From: Atriophallophorus winterbourni | Taxonomy: Eukaryota > Platyhelminthes > Trematoda > Plagiorchiida > Microphallidae | Direction of reading: 5' to 3' | Assembly (NCBI GenBank): GCA_013407085.1 | Contig: JACCGJ010025938.1 | Coordinates: forward strand, 62,001-126,000 | DNA: 64,000 bases | Program-made: the position numbers and the translations under genes | Part shown: in pieces, positions 1-11,926 of the stretch | How the letters are laid out: each line of letters opens with the position of its first letter | Position numbering within the stretch: the first letter of the stretch is position 1 | Notes under the pieces: model-generated | Database searches by the model: none | Told to the model about the DNA's origin: nothing | Seen by the model: only the letters and a program-made list of their open reading frames with translations

Positions 1-149
1 CGATTTGACGATGCATGTGTATTGACTCAGGTTAAGCATATTACTTGACTCCAGTGCCATCATGTAATTGTTTTTATTTCTCTTATTGAACGAATATTTA
101 CTATGATATGGTAATTGCGAAGCTATGTGCTTTTTTGTGACCATAAATT

Positions 150-350
150 CTTGAATCTTAAATCTTGAATCCTGATAATCTCCTGGCGTCGTGATCGCCG
201 AAGATTTTTAATAGACAAAAAGAAAAACATATTAGCAGTGGTGGGTGCTTCTCTGCAGCTTTCCACTGGAAAAAATTTTGGACGCTCGATTGACTCATTA
301 CCTACATACTGTCCTGAGCAATATGAACTAAACTGAACTGAACTGAACTG
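150..350 (+). mobile_element. 3' end of a CR1-like LINE with pentanucleotide tail
   Basis: Non-coding LINE 3' UTR ending in tandem ACTGA units (about 326-350). The same 3' UTR recurs at 1870-2078 (+), 55245-55470 (+) and 56704-56935 (-), each ending in GAACT or GAACTT-type repeats, which defines it as the 3' end of one LINE family. It abuts the reverse transcriptase fragment that follows, so two separate 5'-truncated copies may be joined here. Bases 1-150 hold nothing I recognise. Confidence 0.6.
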
Positions 351-351
351 G

Positions 352-1683
352 AAACGAGCGGCGGTAATAGCCATACACAAAAAGGGTCCCATTTCGGATG
401 TACGCAACTACAGGCCAGTAAGCCTGACAAGCATTCTTTGCAAGTGCTTGGAAAAAATCATTCGGCACCAAGTATGTAAACATTTGGTAGCCAATTCCTC
501 ACTGTCCGATGCCCAGCACGGATTCTGGAAAGGAAGGTCCTGCCTAACCAATCTTCTAAGCTTTCTGGACGAAGTGACATTACGCCTCGATGAAGGGAGA
601 GTAGTCGAAGTCTGCTATCTTGATTTTCAAAAGGCATTTGACTCGGTGAACCATAGGTACCTTCTGCACAAACTAAGTATGTGTGGCGTCACAGGTGACC
701 TACATCGATGGTTAGACAGCTTCTTAATCAATCGCACTAACTATGTTAGAATTGCAGGGGAGTGCTCGCAGGAATCACTGATTCTCAGTGGAGTGCCTCA
801 AGGCTCGGTGCTTGGTCCATTACTTTTTCTTATTTTTGTAAACGACCTGGCAGCGTGCTTGAGTTCACGCTGCTTCCTGTTTGCTGATGATGTTAAGATC
901 CTAGGAACCGACAGTAGAGATACGCTTATCTCTGATTTAGAAAAAGTAATCGAGTGGACAAAGACCTGGGACTTGCCACTAAACCTGGGGAAGAGCTGTC
1001 TTCTGACGACTGATTTAGCGACAACCCAACTAGAAGTTGGAGAAGGAACTATCAGAATAGCGGCTGCTCAGAAAGTGAAGGATCTTGGCATTACTATAAC
1101 AGGCGATTTTAAATGGGCTACTCAATGTGCCGAAGCTGCAAACAAGGCTCGCAGAGAATTGTTCAGACTTCGCTCAGCGTTATCTTGCCGAAAACCTTCA
1201 ATCTTCATCCCCTTATACAAAGTAGTCGTGCGGCCTCACTTGGAGTACTGCGTTCAATCCTGGGCACCGTACTTAAAAAAGGATATAGCATGTCTCGAAA
1301 GGGTCCAGCGCCTTGCGACTAGGATGGTTGAGGGTCAGGCAGGTAAAACTTATGAGGCTAGACTCAAGGACCTCGGTTTGTTCTCACTAAAGAGACGGCG
1401 GCTGCGAGGTGACCTAATAGAAGCCTTCAAGATTCTAAAGGGTCTTACAGGTGATAATATTACTGAAATCCTTAAACTTGCACCTAAAGCAGCTACAAGG
1501 GGTAATTCCATGAAACTTCTTAAGAGTAGGCCCAGGTTGCTGGCACGTGAGCACTTTTTCAGCAACCGTGTGGTCAACTTCTGGAACAAGCTCCCAGATT
1601 GTATAGTAAGCCTCCCAAATGTGTTGAGCTTTAAAAGGGAATTAGACGTTAAATGGTCTATCATATTTCCGCATATTGTCTAA
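352..1683 (+). pseudogene. CR1-like LINE reverse transcriptase (5'-truncated)
   Basis: Open frame of about 444 codons with no plausible ATG at its left end, so it starts inside the polyprotein. In order it shows the RT entry block (NYRPVSLTS), the palm motif FDSVNH, PQGSVLGPLLF, the catalytic FADD box (in LFADDVKIL) and the LINE C-terminal block with FWNKLPD. These are hallmarks of the CR1/Jockey group of non-LTR retrotransposons. The endonuclease half is missing, which is the usual result of incomplete target-primed reverse transcription. The frame is uninterrupted to its stop, so the insertion is fairly young. It is followed by its own 3' UTR, split by an SX copy. Confidence 0.85.
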
Positions 1684-2078
1684 TAAAAAAACTTTATAAA
1701 AAACAAAAAAACGTATTTTTACATTTTTATCATATCTGTCTAGGCCTGGACAACCTGACAGTAAATTAGCCCACATGCAGTCTATGACTGTGTTTCACTT
1801 TACCTCAACTAGGCTAGTGATTTCATACACCACACATTGTTCACGCATATTATTGCATTGTTTCCTGAATAGCTGACCTCTCACCGTGCTGGTGAAGAGA
1901 AACCCTACCTTACTTTCCAGTTATTCGGAAGCAAGAACGTGTGAAAAGTACGAACTGTATACTCGATATCGAAGTGCCGGGTGCTCAACCGCATACCGTC
2001 GAAGGAAATCTGGGCGCGTGATTGGCTTTTAGCCACCTTCAGCCCTGTGCAACTTGAACTTGAACTTGAACTGAATTG
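1684..2078 (+). mobile_element. 3' UTR of the CR1-like LINE with GAACTT tail
   Basis: A-rich stretch, then an SX SINE fragment (1731-1835), then the LINE 3' UTR shared with three other places in the window, ending in tandem GAACTT units at about 2049-2075. The tail ends 48 bp before the Rab6 start codon, so any promoter close to Rab6 sits within or beside LINE sequence. Confidence 0.65.
1731..1835 (+). repeat. SX SINE, 5'-truncated copy
   Basis: Carries only the 3' half of SX (CTGTCTAGGCCTGG through GTGATTTCATAC), diverged. It lies in the 3' UTR of a CR1-like LINE, in the same orientation. Confidence 0.7.
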
Positions 2079-2125
2079 TAGGTCATTTTTAAGGCGCGAA
2101 TTGCGTGGCCTTATTTTCTCGTAAA

Positions 2126-2702
<577 letters not shown>

Positions 2703-3060
2703 GTGTGTTTACTACTTTTATCACATGTATTGGTTCTATTGATTTCGTAAAATGTTTGCATCATCATTTTCCCCAATATTAACTCTTGGTTTCTGTATTG
2801 AATGCCAGTGCAATACAAGATTTAATTCTACAAGATTTAATTTTACCATGCGAAGTATGGTGTAGCTGTAGTCTTTGTAATAAATTGGGCTGTCGTTTTT
2901 TATTTTTTCGTCGTTAGCGACTACAGTATGTCTAATATACAGTTGAACTTTGCGAATTGTGAGTAAAAATTCCATTTGTACAATTCGCCACTGCTAACGC
3001 ACGTCTATCTTACAATTGTTCTCCATTACATTTTCTATTGTTTTGAGCTTATTTAGCATC
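2703..3060 (+). other. Start of Rab6 intron 4, no recognisable feature
   Basis: Begins with the donor GTGTGT after exon 4. AT-rich, with a local repeat of ACAAGATTTAATT near 2815-2840. I see no coding segment and no match to the other repeats of the window. Confidence 0.5.
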
Positions 3061-3064
3061 ACCA

Positions 3065-3345
3065 TTATCATGGACAGCATAACACCGGTAGCAAGTACCA
3101 ATCACTTGACTGCGAATAGTTGCGTTGCGTATCCGACGGTGCCATGTAACTTCAGCGGTTGCGGAAACACCGATTGTCGGAGATCTGTAGACGTCTTATT
3201 TCTTCTGTTCTTAGTCGCTATCTCGTTGTTGCGGCTTAACGCAGTTTCCGTCGAGTCAATATCCTGTAATAGTACTTGGAACGTTCATTACGCATACCGA
3301 ATGATGACATGATACTACATTGACGGTCTAAAGTAGCATCCATAT
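3065..3345 (-). mobile_element. FN-LINE (group I) 3' fragment, degenerate
   Basis: Matches 40880-41000 and 41640-41760 in scattered blocks, for example GACAGCATAACACCGGTA and GTCAATATCCTGTAA, and so corresponds to pieces of the RT and 3' UTR of the group I LINE on the - strand. No open frame survives. Confidence 0.45.
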
Positions 3346-3399
3346 ACAAATTTATGAGGAGAAAACCTACAATCCGGCTACAATGTGTGTTACGTTAAT

Positions 3400-4650
3400 C
3401 AAATGAGGAGAAGGGATAAAATCCCGTTTAAGCTTCATCACAACAATAAACATAATTGACTTCTGCTCACAAAGCAAACCCTGAGAGTAGAGAAACACCA
3501 CTATATCACTCCGAGAATCAGGTCCAGTCGTCTCAACAAATGCGGATCCAACGCGCTTTTGAATAGCTGTTCTGATGGTAGAGACAGGAGCCTTTTCGAT
3601 AGAGAGTTCCAAGTGTTCACCACCCGCATGAATAGCGTGTTCGCGTCACTCAGCCTTAGCCTTCTAGGCTTCTGCAACTTACGGTCATGTCCACGAGTCC
3701 TCGACTCACATGGTAATCGGAAGTACCGGAGGAACTCGTCTCCTTATTGACCGAGAAGAATACGGCGTGTCAGGAGCAGGTCAAATATTTCCTTTCGAAG
3801 TTCTAGTGGGTAGAGTTTCAATAAGCTCCTTGTATCCTCGTACGCGAGTTGGCGCATTTCACAAACCCTCCTTTGTACCCTCTCCAGGGAGTCGCATTCG
3901 CCTTTAGACTGAGGAAATGCAACAGGTAGCCCATATTCCAACAGAGGACGAACATACGCAGAGAAAAGTGTCCGGAACATTTGCGGGGTAATCGTCGCAA
4001 ATGAACGCCGAATCGCCCAGGGCATCCTGGTAGCAAAGTCTATTCTCCGACAAGTGTCAGCCTTCGACTTCAAGGAGTCCATAACCAGAATCCCTAAGTC
4101 TTTTTCGACCGTCACCGCTCTAATAGGCTTACCTCCAAAAAAGTATTCACCACCAGTGTCATCGGAGTATATGCTCATGACCACTGTCTTGTCCTCATTT
4201 ATAGGCAGTGACCAGCGATATGTCCAGCTAACTAAGTCATCAACTGCTTGTTGCAGTTGCTTGTGGCCATCTCAGGAACTGACAGGCCCACAGTTTCAGA
4301 TCATCCGCGAATAAAAGACAATCGATAGCTACCGTGTCCGGAATATCATTAACGAAAATTTTGAATAACAATGGGCCAAGGAGAGATCCCTGCGGCACTC
4401 CGGAGCTTGCTATAATCTCTGAAGACAAAACTCCATTCACCTCTACACGGTTTGACCGTCCTGAGATGAATGCCTTGATCCACTTAGGTAGACAACCTTG
4501 AATACCCAAACCTTCCAGCTTGACGAGCAATCGGCAATGGTGCACGCGGTCGAACGCCTTACTGAAGTCGATAAAAATGACATCGACCGCATGACCAGAA
4601 TCAGTCAAAGCACAGGACCTTTCGCTAATAAATATGATGGTCTGCATAGT
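3400..4650 (-). pseudogene. CR1/Jockey-like LINE reverse transcriptase, frameshifted
   Basis: Read on the - strand. The segment 4647-4240 carries FDRVHH, SSGVPQGSLLGPLLF and the catalytic box LFADDLKLWA; after a frameshift near 4240 the thumb region continues (4184-3744, with VRPLLEYG), and after another shift the C-terminal block RVVNTWNSL appears near 3610. The element is 5'-truncated inside the RT domain and cannot make a full protein. It belongs to a CR1-like subfamily different from the one at 352-1683, since FADDLK replaces FADDVK and the protein differs throughout. Confidence 0.8.
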
Positions 4651-4657
4651 TCCGTGT

Positions 4658-4840
4658 ATATATACTACTTATCAATAAACTCTGATTTAAGCAAAAATCT
4701 ACCACTGCTGTTATTAGAATGTTGCAAAAATATTCCAAAAAGTTACCACCGCTACATAGCATTTACTTAATTCCCACATGAAAGCTAAATTTCAATTTGC
4801 AAATGAGGATTTATCCTCGTATTCGCAAACTTTAACTGTT
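4658..4840 (+). mobile_element. HZ retroelement body without its ribozyme
   Basis: About 180 bp resembling the body between the two hammerheads at 44.3-44.67 kb, in the ribozyme-sense orientation. Shared blocks include TTTAAGCAAAAATC-like sequence, CTGTTATTxGAATGTTGCA, TTCAATTTGCAAATGAGG and ATTTATCCTCG. It starts just after the place where the ribozyme 3' arm would end, so the hammerhead itself is missing. Confidence 0.6.
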
Positions 4841-4925
4841 TTTCGGTGGCATCAATTTTCAACGTGATGCAAACCTACCGTTCATCGATTCCATTTCTAT
4901 TAACTTTTAACTCTCTGAAATTTTG

Positions 4926-5003
4926 AAACCTGACAGTATCTCAGCCCACATGCGGTCTATGACTGTGCGGCACTTTGCCTGGATCACACTGTGCTTTCAT
5001 ACG
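4926..5003 (+). repeat. SX SINE, 5'-truncated copy
   Basis: 3' part of SX from CCTGACAGTATCT to GTGCTTTCATAC. Keeps the 3' end, as all short SX copies here do. Confidence 0.75.
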
Positions 5004-5009
5004 TACATA

Positions 5010-6035
5010 TATACATTGTTGTCCTCCTTCGGTCGATGTCGACCATGGATGTGCATCACAATCGTATATTTTTTCATGCTGCACTGTTTTTGGAATGACT
5101 AAACAGTGCGTTTCGGGTGGAACACTCTCCCTCGGCGATAGGCATTACTCGGTCTAGCGGCGTCAGTTGTATGGCGGCAGCGCGATCTGCGTTCATTATC
5201 TAAGAGTTATATCTGCTCCTCTACAACTTGCAGATCACGCTTCACACAATGCCTCCAAGTATGCGATCAGGATCGAGTTCTTCCTAACTCGTGAAGTCAA
5301 TGCCAAGGGCTCTCGTATGTCTTTTGCAAACGTCTTTGTACCGCAATTGCGGTCTGCCCAATGATCGACTTTCTGATTTCAACTCACCACAGTAGATCTT
5401 TGAGAATAATACCATTTTCAATTCTGTAGACCACCTTTGAAATGACTTCAGCATTAATTACTTTGTCCACCCAAGATATGTTCAAGATACGACGAATGAT
5501 TCGTAGATGAAACGCATTCATCATGCGTTCGTGTCTTGCATGGATTGTCCAGGTTTCACTGCCGTACAGTAAAGCATTTCGTTCACACGCGCTGTATACC
5601 AGCATCTTGCTCTTAACAGTCAACTTGCGGTTGCCCCAGACACGAAAGTTCAATCGGGACAAAATGAAAGCTGCTTTGCCAATCCGCCTCTCAATCTCCG
5701 TGTTTAGCGAGAGGTTGTCCACAATTGTTGAACCAAGATATGTGAAATGATGTACCGGTTCAAGCTGACAGTTTTCAACAGTGATGATGGGAGGCGATGC
5801 AATCCCTTGACCAAGGACTTTGGTCTTGCTCATGCTGATTGTTAGCCGAAGTCTTTACATACCGACAAGAAACAGTGTACTAGCGACTGTAGGAATTCCT
5901 GGAAGTGAGCAATAATGGTTGCGTTGTCGGCAAACATCAATTACGGTACCTTGATTTGTGTTCTCGACCACTTCAGGCTAAAAAGCTTGCCATCACTTCG
6001 CGTGCTTATGTAATTATCTGTTCTCGTCCTGAAAG
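5010..6035 (-). pseudogene. RTE-like LINE, 3' third
   Basis: On the - strand this is the same family as the full-length RTE at 22783-28297. The frame 5833-5384 encodes the post-RT connection region (EPVHHFTYLGSTI, YGSETWTIHARHERMMNAFH, RRILNISW); 6035-5941 retains part of the RT (SDGKLFSL). Toward 5010 the C-terminal portion and 3' UTR are present but frameshifted, ending in the shared RTE 3' terminus around 5012-5060 (CGGTCGATGTCGACC). It is 5'-truncated, with an SX copy at its upstream end. Confidence 0.75.
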
Positions 6036-6287
6036 CGTGCACGGATGTGCAATCGTGCAGTACTTTGTGCTGTGCGGCTAACACCGTGCTAAATTGGTTG
6101 GCCAGAGGTAGTGAGCTGCATGCTGAAACAGGCTGGAGTATCACTACCATTGCATGTTGCTTTTCCTTCCTCATATCTGTCTAGGCCTGGGCAACCTGAC
6201 AGTATCTTAGCACACGTGCAGTCTCGGACTGTACCTCACTTTGCTTGGATCAGGCTTGTGCTTTCATACCATACCATACTCAATCGG
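6036..6287 (+). repeat. SX SINE, near full length
   Basis: Runs from GTGCACGGATGTGCAATCG to repeated CATACC units. It sits exactly between the RTE fragment and the following FN-LINE. The region contains GGTAGTGAG and a diverged partner of the usual CTCACTACC arm. Confidence 0.85.
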
Positions 6288-8080
6288 TGAAGCAGGATGG
6301 AGGTCAGTATTTTAGGAGCTACTGAAATGAGACTGATTCCCCGATGATTTTCACGGGAATTGCGCCGTCCCTTTTTGAAAGTCGGAGCAGTTATTGATTC
6401 TCTCCAAGGGATCGGAACGCGTTCCTCAGCCCATATGTTGGCAAACTGCGCTTGAGGTTCGCGGACTAATGCAAAACCGCCATCTTTGAACAACGACGGA
6501 AGCAAAGCATTAGCACCTGATGCCAGATGGCGCTTAAGGCTCCGGACTGCACTGTAAATCTCTGATTGGGTCGGTGCCTCGAGAGAAATCAGTGGGTACA
6601 TAAGGCCATTTAAACTGTGTTTCAAAATGTTCTGCCCATCGCTGCATGCACCTGTGCTTGTTAAAAACTGGCGAACCATCTGCTTCACTTCTCAGCTCAC
6701 TGATGCCTTGTAGCACGCATCCAGTAGTTCTGATCAGGTTGAACAATTTTCTGAAATTGCCTACCGCTGCCGCAGATTCCATTTCCGTAGCCTTAGAACT
6801 CCGCCAACTTTCACTGTCGGTTCTCATACTGGCAACCAGTTTACGTTTAATAAGCCTTCGTGACGCATCATGTATGCTATCAGCAGAAAGCAACCGACGT
6901 TTGCTCATTATTTGGAGAGAATACGCGAAACCCAGTGTTGAGCTACACGAAAAGTCAGCCCACAACGCGGCTGTTTCCAAGGCGGTTTGAGTTCCACTCC
7001 ATTGCTCATCGATACTATTTTGGGGAACTGTAGAAAGATGCAAACTCAAATTGGCCTGAAACCCTCGGAGAACCGGGAGATCATTAAGCCTGGCAACATT
7101 CAACTGCTTTGCAACGTTTCTACGTTTCCCGACAAAACGCATCGAGAGCTTAGCAAGGACTAACGCGTGATCTGACTCTAGACAGGTGCCGCGTAATAAC
7201 AGCAATATTGCACTCCCTCGCCACGGGCAGCTGATAGCAATATGGTCAATTTGCATGAACAAGGCCGCCGATGAAGATTTCCAAGTGGAGCAGTGACGCT
7301 TCGAATGGCGGAAGATAGTGCTGGTAAGGTAGTCTGAGTTCGGAGCACAAGCTAAGCAATCTTTTGCCGTTGTCATTACGATAACGACCGAGAGCAAACC
7401 TTCCATCCACGAAATGCTCGTTTATAGATAGACCGCCTACACGTGCATTCATGTCTCCAGCTAAGATAACGATGTCACTCTTCGATACAAGTCTAATGAG
7501 TTCTTCTAATCTTACATAAAACTCAACCTTGTCAAGTTCAGAGCTACAATTAGTCGGTGGATAGGCAACAACCACAAACAGGTTGTAGGATTGATTACGA
7601 AATCGGCCTTCCTTGCACGAACCCTGTAGTCTTACTGCACAAAGGCGACTGTCGACTGGGATCCAGTCTAACAGTGCAACCTCGGCTCCCTCACTCAAGA
7701 CGATTCCGACACCAACTTTACTAGATACCATGGCATCGTCATCAGTGGACAGGCGTAGATGGTGTACATTGCGTAAGTTCGAAGGGTTGGACAATCACGT
7801 AACTGAGCTAGAGTTATGTATGCGTGTTTCCGACAAACAGCACACATCGACACCAAGGCTATCAAGGCTGCCTGCTGTCCGATGCTAGCTAAAGTCCGTA
7901 CATTAAACGCCGCTAATTGGAATGGTACGCGTGGGCGGAAGAACGCTCTGGAGGCATTCGAAGCAGGCAAAATATTCGAAGTGGCTGAATTTGGAAACCT
8001 CGATGAACAAGCGGCACTTCTGTCAGGACTACCCAAAGAACCACAAAACGGAAAACAGTTATTAAAAAAGTTTGCCATCT
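6288..8080 (-). pseudogene. FN-LINE group E: endonuclease and start of RT
   Basis: Read on the - strand from 8080. The N-terminal part has FNVRTLASIGQQAA, the start of an APE-type endonuclease; then GVGIVLSEGAE, DWIPVDSRLCAVR, AYPPTNCSSELDK and the catalytic-loop motif LAGDMNARVGG (in 7794-7246). The following frames hold the linker and the first RT blocks (FKKGRRNSRENHRGISLISVAPK near 6330). The copy stops at 6288 inside the RT and meets an SX copy. Several frameshifts make it non-functional. A second copy of the same family lies head-to-head at 8825-10745. Confidence 0.82.
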
Positions 8081-8084
8081 AGTT

Positions 8085-8450
8085 GATTACTCGTTGCTAA
8101 ACTCTGCTCAGCAAGATAAAGACCAACAAGTTGAAGTTTTTTACTTGGACTTTTGCAAGGCTTTTGATTCGGTAAACCACAGATTGCTTGCAACCAAACT
8201 TGGTTATATGGGTATGGATGGTCTAGATAGATAGATTCTTTCGTGTCATGATAGGCAGTATGTTTTCGTCGAAAGTAAAAGTTGTTAGTGGATTCCAACA
8301 GGGTTCCGTACTCGGACCGATACTTTCCCCCAGTTTCATCGATGGTTTGGCAGCGTCGCTTAAGTGTCCTTGCTATATTTTTGCGGATGACGTCAAGTTT
8401 ATCGGATCACGGATGAGTAGTCACAAATATAAACAATGGGTTCCTTAAAA
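8085..8450 (+). pseudogene. CR1-like RT fragment
   Basis: Short RT piece with FDSVNHR, then FQQGSVLGPIL and the catalytic FADDVKFIGS. It lies in the spacer between the two oppositely oriented group E LINEs. Neither end of the RT is present. Confidence 0.75.
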
Positions 8451-8454
8451 TCAA

Positions 8455-8824
8455 GAAAGATCGCTACATTTGGGTGCCTATAAGTGTAGCGATGTTAGAG
8501 GACTTGTCGAAGACAGTATATGTCGCGCGGAGACTGGACCTTAACTTGGTACGATGGTTTGCGTACCTTCATGACCCATTGAGCTATACTTGGTGGTGTG
8601 TTTTGGTGCCAGCAGAGCTACTCATATCAGAAAGGTCGATAGATTGAGGTCAGACAAACTCAGTCTCAACCCACTGCCTTGTGGTTCAGGATTTTTAGCC
8701 ACTAACCGAAACCCTACTTCGGTCTCGGCAACCGGGTAGTATCACGCCAACAAGCAATTATGAAAATAAAGGTAAAAATGACAGATCCCGTGCACATAGG
8801 CTCTTTGCTCAAAATGCTTTAAAT
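8455..8824 (+). mobile_element. 5' leader of FN-LINE group E
   Basis: Non-coding leader before the endonuclease frame of the + strand group E copy. The same leader type appears before the group I LINE (54228-54000, - strand) and, isolated, at 45280-45857. Shared blocks: GACTGGACCTTAAC, GGTTTGCG, TGACCCATTGAGCTATxCT and GAGGTCAGAC. Confidence 0.6.
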
Positions 8825-9151
8825 GATCTCACACTGCATACAAACTTTTTTAATAACTTTTCCGTTTTGTGGTTCTTTGGGTAGCCCTGACAGAAGTGCA
8901 GCTTGTTCATCGAGGTTTCCAAATTCAGCCACTTCGAATATTTTCCTGCTTCGAATGCCTCCAGCGCGTTTTTCCACCCGCGCGTACCATTCAAATTAGC
9001 AGCGTTTAATGTACGGACTTTAGCTAGCATCGGACAGCAGGCAGCCTTGGCTCACACATTTGATAGCTTTGATGTCGATGTGTGCTGTTTGCCGGAAATA
9101 CGCATGCATAACTCTAGCTGAGTTACGTGATTGTCTAACCCTTCGAACTTA

Positions 9152-9385
9152 TGAATGGTATGAAAGCACAAGCCTGATCCAGACAAAGTGCCGCACAGTC
9201 AGAGACTGCACGTGGGCTAAGATACTGTCAGGTTGCCCAGGCCTAGACAGATATGAGGGGGGATAGAAATAGAAATGGTAGTGAGACTCCAGCGTGTTTC
9301 AGCATGCAGCTCACTACCGTTGGCCAATCAATTTAGCACGATGTTAGCCGTACAGCACAGAAATGCTGCATGATTGCACATCTGT
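9152..9385 (-). repeat. SX SINE, near full length
   Basis: SX on the - strand, inserted in the endonuclease region of the group E LINE. It contains both arms of the internal hairpin and the 3' stem-loop sequence. Confidence 0.85.
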
Positions 9386-9399
9386 GGGCCAGGACAAAT

Positions 9400-9545
9400 T
9401 TGATTATCAAAGTAAACTCACGGGTCAATTCCTGGAAAACAACAAGCTCTTGTACAAATTTATCAACAATAAACGGAAGGTTTAGACTGGTATCCCTTCA
9501 TTTACCACCAGCATAGGTTCCACGACGATATCAAAGGATACGCAA
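9400..9545 (+). pseudogene. CR1-like RT fragment
   Basis: Encodes a stretch resembling the thumb region of CR1-like RT (FLENNKLLYKFINNKRKV, then GIPSFTTSIG). It lies beside the SX copy inside the group E LINE. Confidence 0.5.
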
Positions 9546-10870
9546 TGTACACTATCTACGCCTGTCCACTGATGACGATGCCATGGTATCTGGTAAAGTT
9601 GGTATCGGAATCGTCTTGAGTGAGCGAGCTGAGGACGCGCTGTCAGACTGGATCCCAGTCAACAGTCGCCTTTGTGCAGTAAGACTACTCGCAAATTGGC
9701 CATATTGCTATCAGATACTCGTAGTGAGGGAGTGTGCAACATTGCCGTTCATACTGTGGCATCTGTCTAAAGTCAGATCATTCGTTAGTCTGCTAAGCTT
9801 TCGATGCGTTTTGGCGGGAAACGTTGCAAGACAGCTGAATGTTGCCAGACTTAATGATCTCCATGTTCTCGGGGAGTTTCAGGCCATTTTAAGTTTGCTT
9901 CTTTCTATAGTTGTCAAAGATAGTATCGATGAACAATGGAGTGGGATACAAACCTCGGAAACAGTCGCTTTGAATAGTTTTGGGCTGAATTCCCGTGTAT
10001 TTCAACACTGTGCTTCTGCGATTTCTTTCAAGCTAATGGACAAACGTCGGTTACTTTCGGCTGATAGCATACATGATGCGTCAAGAAGGCTAATTAAATG
10101 TAGACTGGTTGTCAGTTTGAGAACCGACAGGGAAAATTGGTGGAGTGCTACGGCTACGGAAATAGAATCTACGGCAGGTGTAGGCAGTTGCAGAAAATTG
10201 TTCCAACTCATCAGAACTACTGGAAGCGGGCGACCAGACATCAGTGAGCTGATACGTGAAGCAGATGGTTCGCCAGTTTTTAACATGCACAGGCGCATGG
10301 AGCGATGGGCAGAACATTTTTAGTCAGTTTATCAGGCCTTCTGTAGCCATGATTTCGAGGATACGGAACACTGTACCTCATGGTCGATTTCTCTCGAGGC
10401 TCCAACTCAATCAGAGATTTATAATGTACTCCGGAGCTTTGAGCGCCATCGGGCAACAGGTGTTGATGCCTTGCTACCGTCATTGTTCAAATGTTGGCGG
10501 CTTCACTCTAGTTTGCGAACTTCGAGCGCTGTTTGCCAACACATGGGCTGTGGAACGCGTTCCTCTTTCTTGGAGAGAATCAGTAATTGCTCCGATTTTC
10601 AAAAATCCTGTGAAAATCATCGGGGTATCAATCTCATTTCAGTAGCTCCTAAAATACTGACCTCCATCCCGCTTCACCGATTGAGTACGAAGCGTGAACA
10701 GCAAATCTATGAGGAGCAAACTGGGTTTCGTGCCGGTCGAGGGTGCATAGTCAAATATTCACACTCCGTCAGTTACTTCGCAAGCACACATCCCCTCACC
10801 CTCTCTCCCGGATGCACTTCGGACCATCAATGCTGGACGCATTCCGTCGCAGCCAACTGTCCTTAGACAG

Positions 10871-11926
10871 GTGTCGATAACCAACGCTCTCCTCCGACCG
10901 CGCGCCCCTATTAGGCTTGCATCGTTCAATGTTCGCACCCTGCAACAACCAAAACAACATCTTGGACTAGCCCGCTCACTAGAGACACTAGGTATCGACA
11001 TATGTTGCCTATCGGAAACCCGTCTTCGCGACACGGATTCGGTATTGCAACTGAGTTCTCCTATACCTCGTGGGAGTAGGTTCTACTTACGTGTGTCCAG
11101 TGATCCCGTTGCTTCCTCACCCGGCCTAGCAGGTGTTGGGATTATTCTAAGCCAGAAAGCGGAATCCTCCCTCATAGATTGGATACCCGTTAATAGCAGA
11201 CTGTGCGCAGCGAGATCTCAGGTTTACAGCAGAGTAAACAAGCATAGCGACGAGAGACGTAACTTATTCGTGATCTCGGCTTACGCACCCACGAACTGTG
11301 GGGCAGATGAGGTGAAGGACGAATTCTACGAAGAACTTCGTTCTCGCTTAACGAAAGCACTCAGAGGCGATATAATAGTGCTTGCCGGCGATCTCAATGC
11401 CCGAGTTGGATGTATAGCGCACTCCGAGCGCTTCCTTGGAGGGAAGTATGGAATGTCAGATGACCGTACAGACAATGGAGAGAGATTGTTGTCCTTCTGT
11501 GACGACCACCGCCTCTTTCTCGTCTCCACAAATTTTAGACATTCCAAGCGACAACTAGCTACCTGGCGATCCCCATCACGACGTACTTGGGCGCAGCTTG
11601 ACCACATCGCGAGGTGGCGAGGTAGTGTCAAAAACTGCAGATCATACTGGAGCACCAGTGTAGATTCTGACCACGCTTTAGTTTGCGCAACAATCAACCT
11701 TCAATTCGGAGGCAAACCCAAACAAAAGCGTCCCAAACTAGACACAAACGCTTTATCGCTGCCTGAGACAAAAGCCAGATTTAGGGATACCCTATCGGTT
11801 TCCCTTTCCAAAGATCGGCCGGTCGAGCTGGATCGTCATTGGCACTACTTTAAGGAAGCACTCTATGACTCTGCTACGAAATGCTGCAAAGTCACTCGTC
11901 AACCGTCACCGCTGGGTCTATGCTGA
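10871..11926 (+). pseudogene. Group D LINE endonuclease domain
   Basis: 351 codons. Motifs of the exonuclease-endonuclease-phosphatase fold in order: LASFNVRTL (strand with the first metal-binding Asn), CCLSETRL (catalytic Glu in SETRL), GVGIILSQKAE, WIPVNSRLCA, ISAYAPTNCGADE (the conserved Y/AP motif), VLAGDLNARVG (catalytic Asp and Asn), AQLDHIA near the end and SDHALV (catalytic Asp-His). All the key residues I can check are present. It would nick the target DNA for target-primed reverse transcription. The next frame overlaps from 11865, so the break to the RT is a frameshift. Confidence 0.85.

Larger units (their letters stand above)
8825..10745 (+). pseudogene. FN-LINE group E, second copy, interrupted
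   Basis: Same family as 6288-8080 in the opposite direction. Segments: N-terminal endonuclease with FNVRTLASIGQQAA (about 8980-9140), a break holding an SX copy and a CR1-like fragment (9150-9545), then GIVLSERAE and WIPVNSRLCAV (9583 on), the linker and the first RT blocks (10256-10740, with FRAGRGC). Frameshifts are frequent. It ends at about 10745, where the group D LINE begins. Most of the central endonuclease, including the GDxN loop, is deleted around 9680-9760. Confidence 0.78.
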
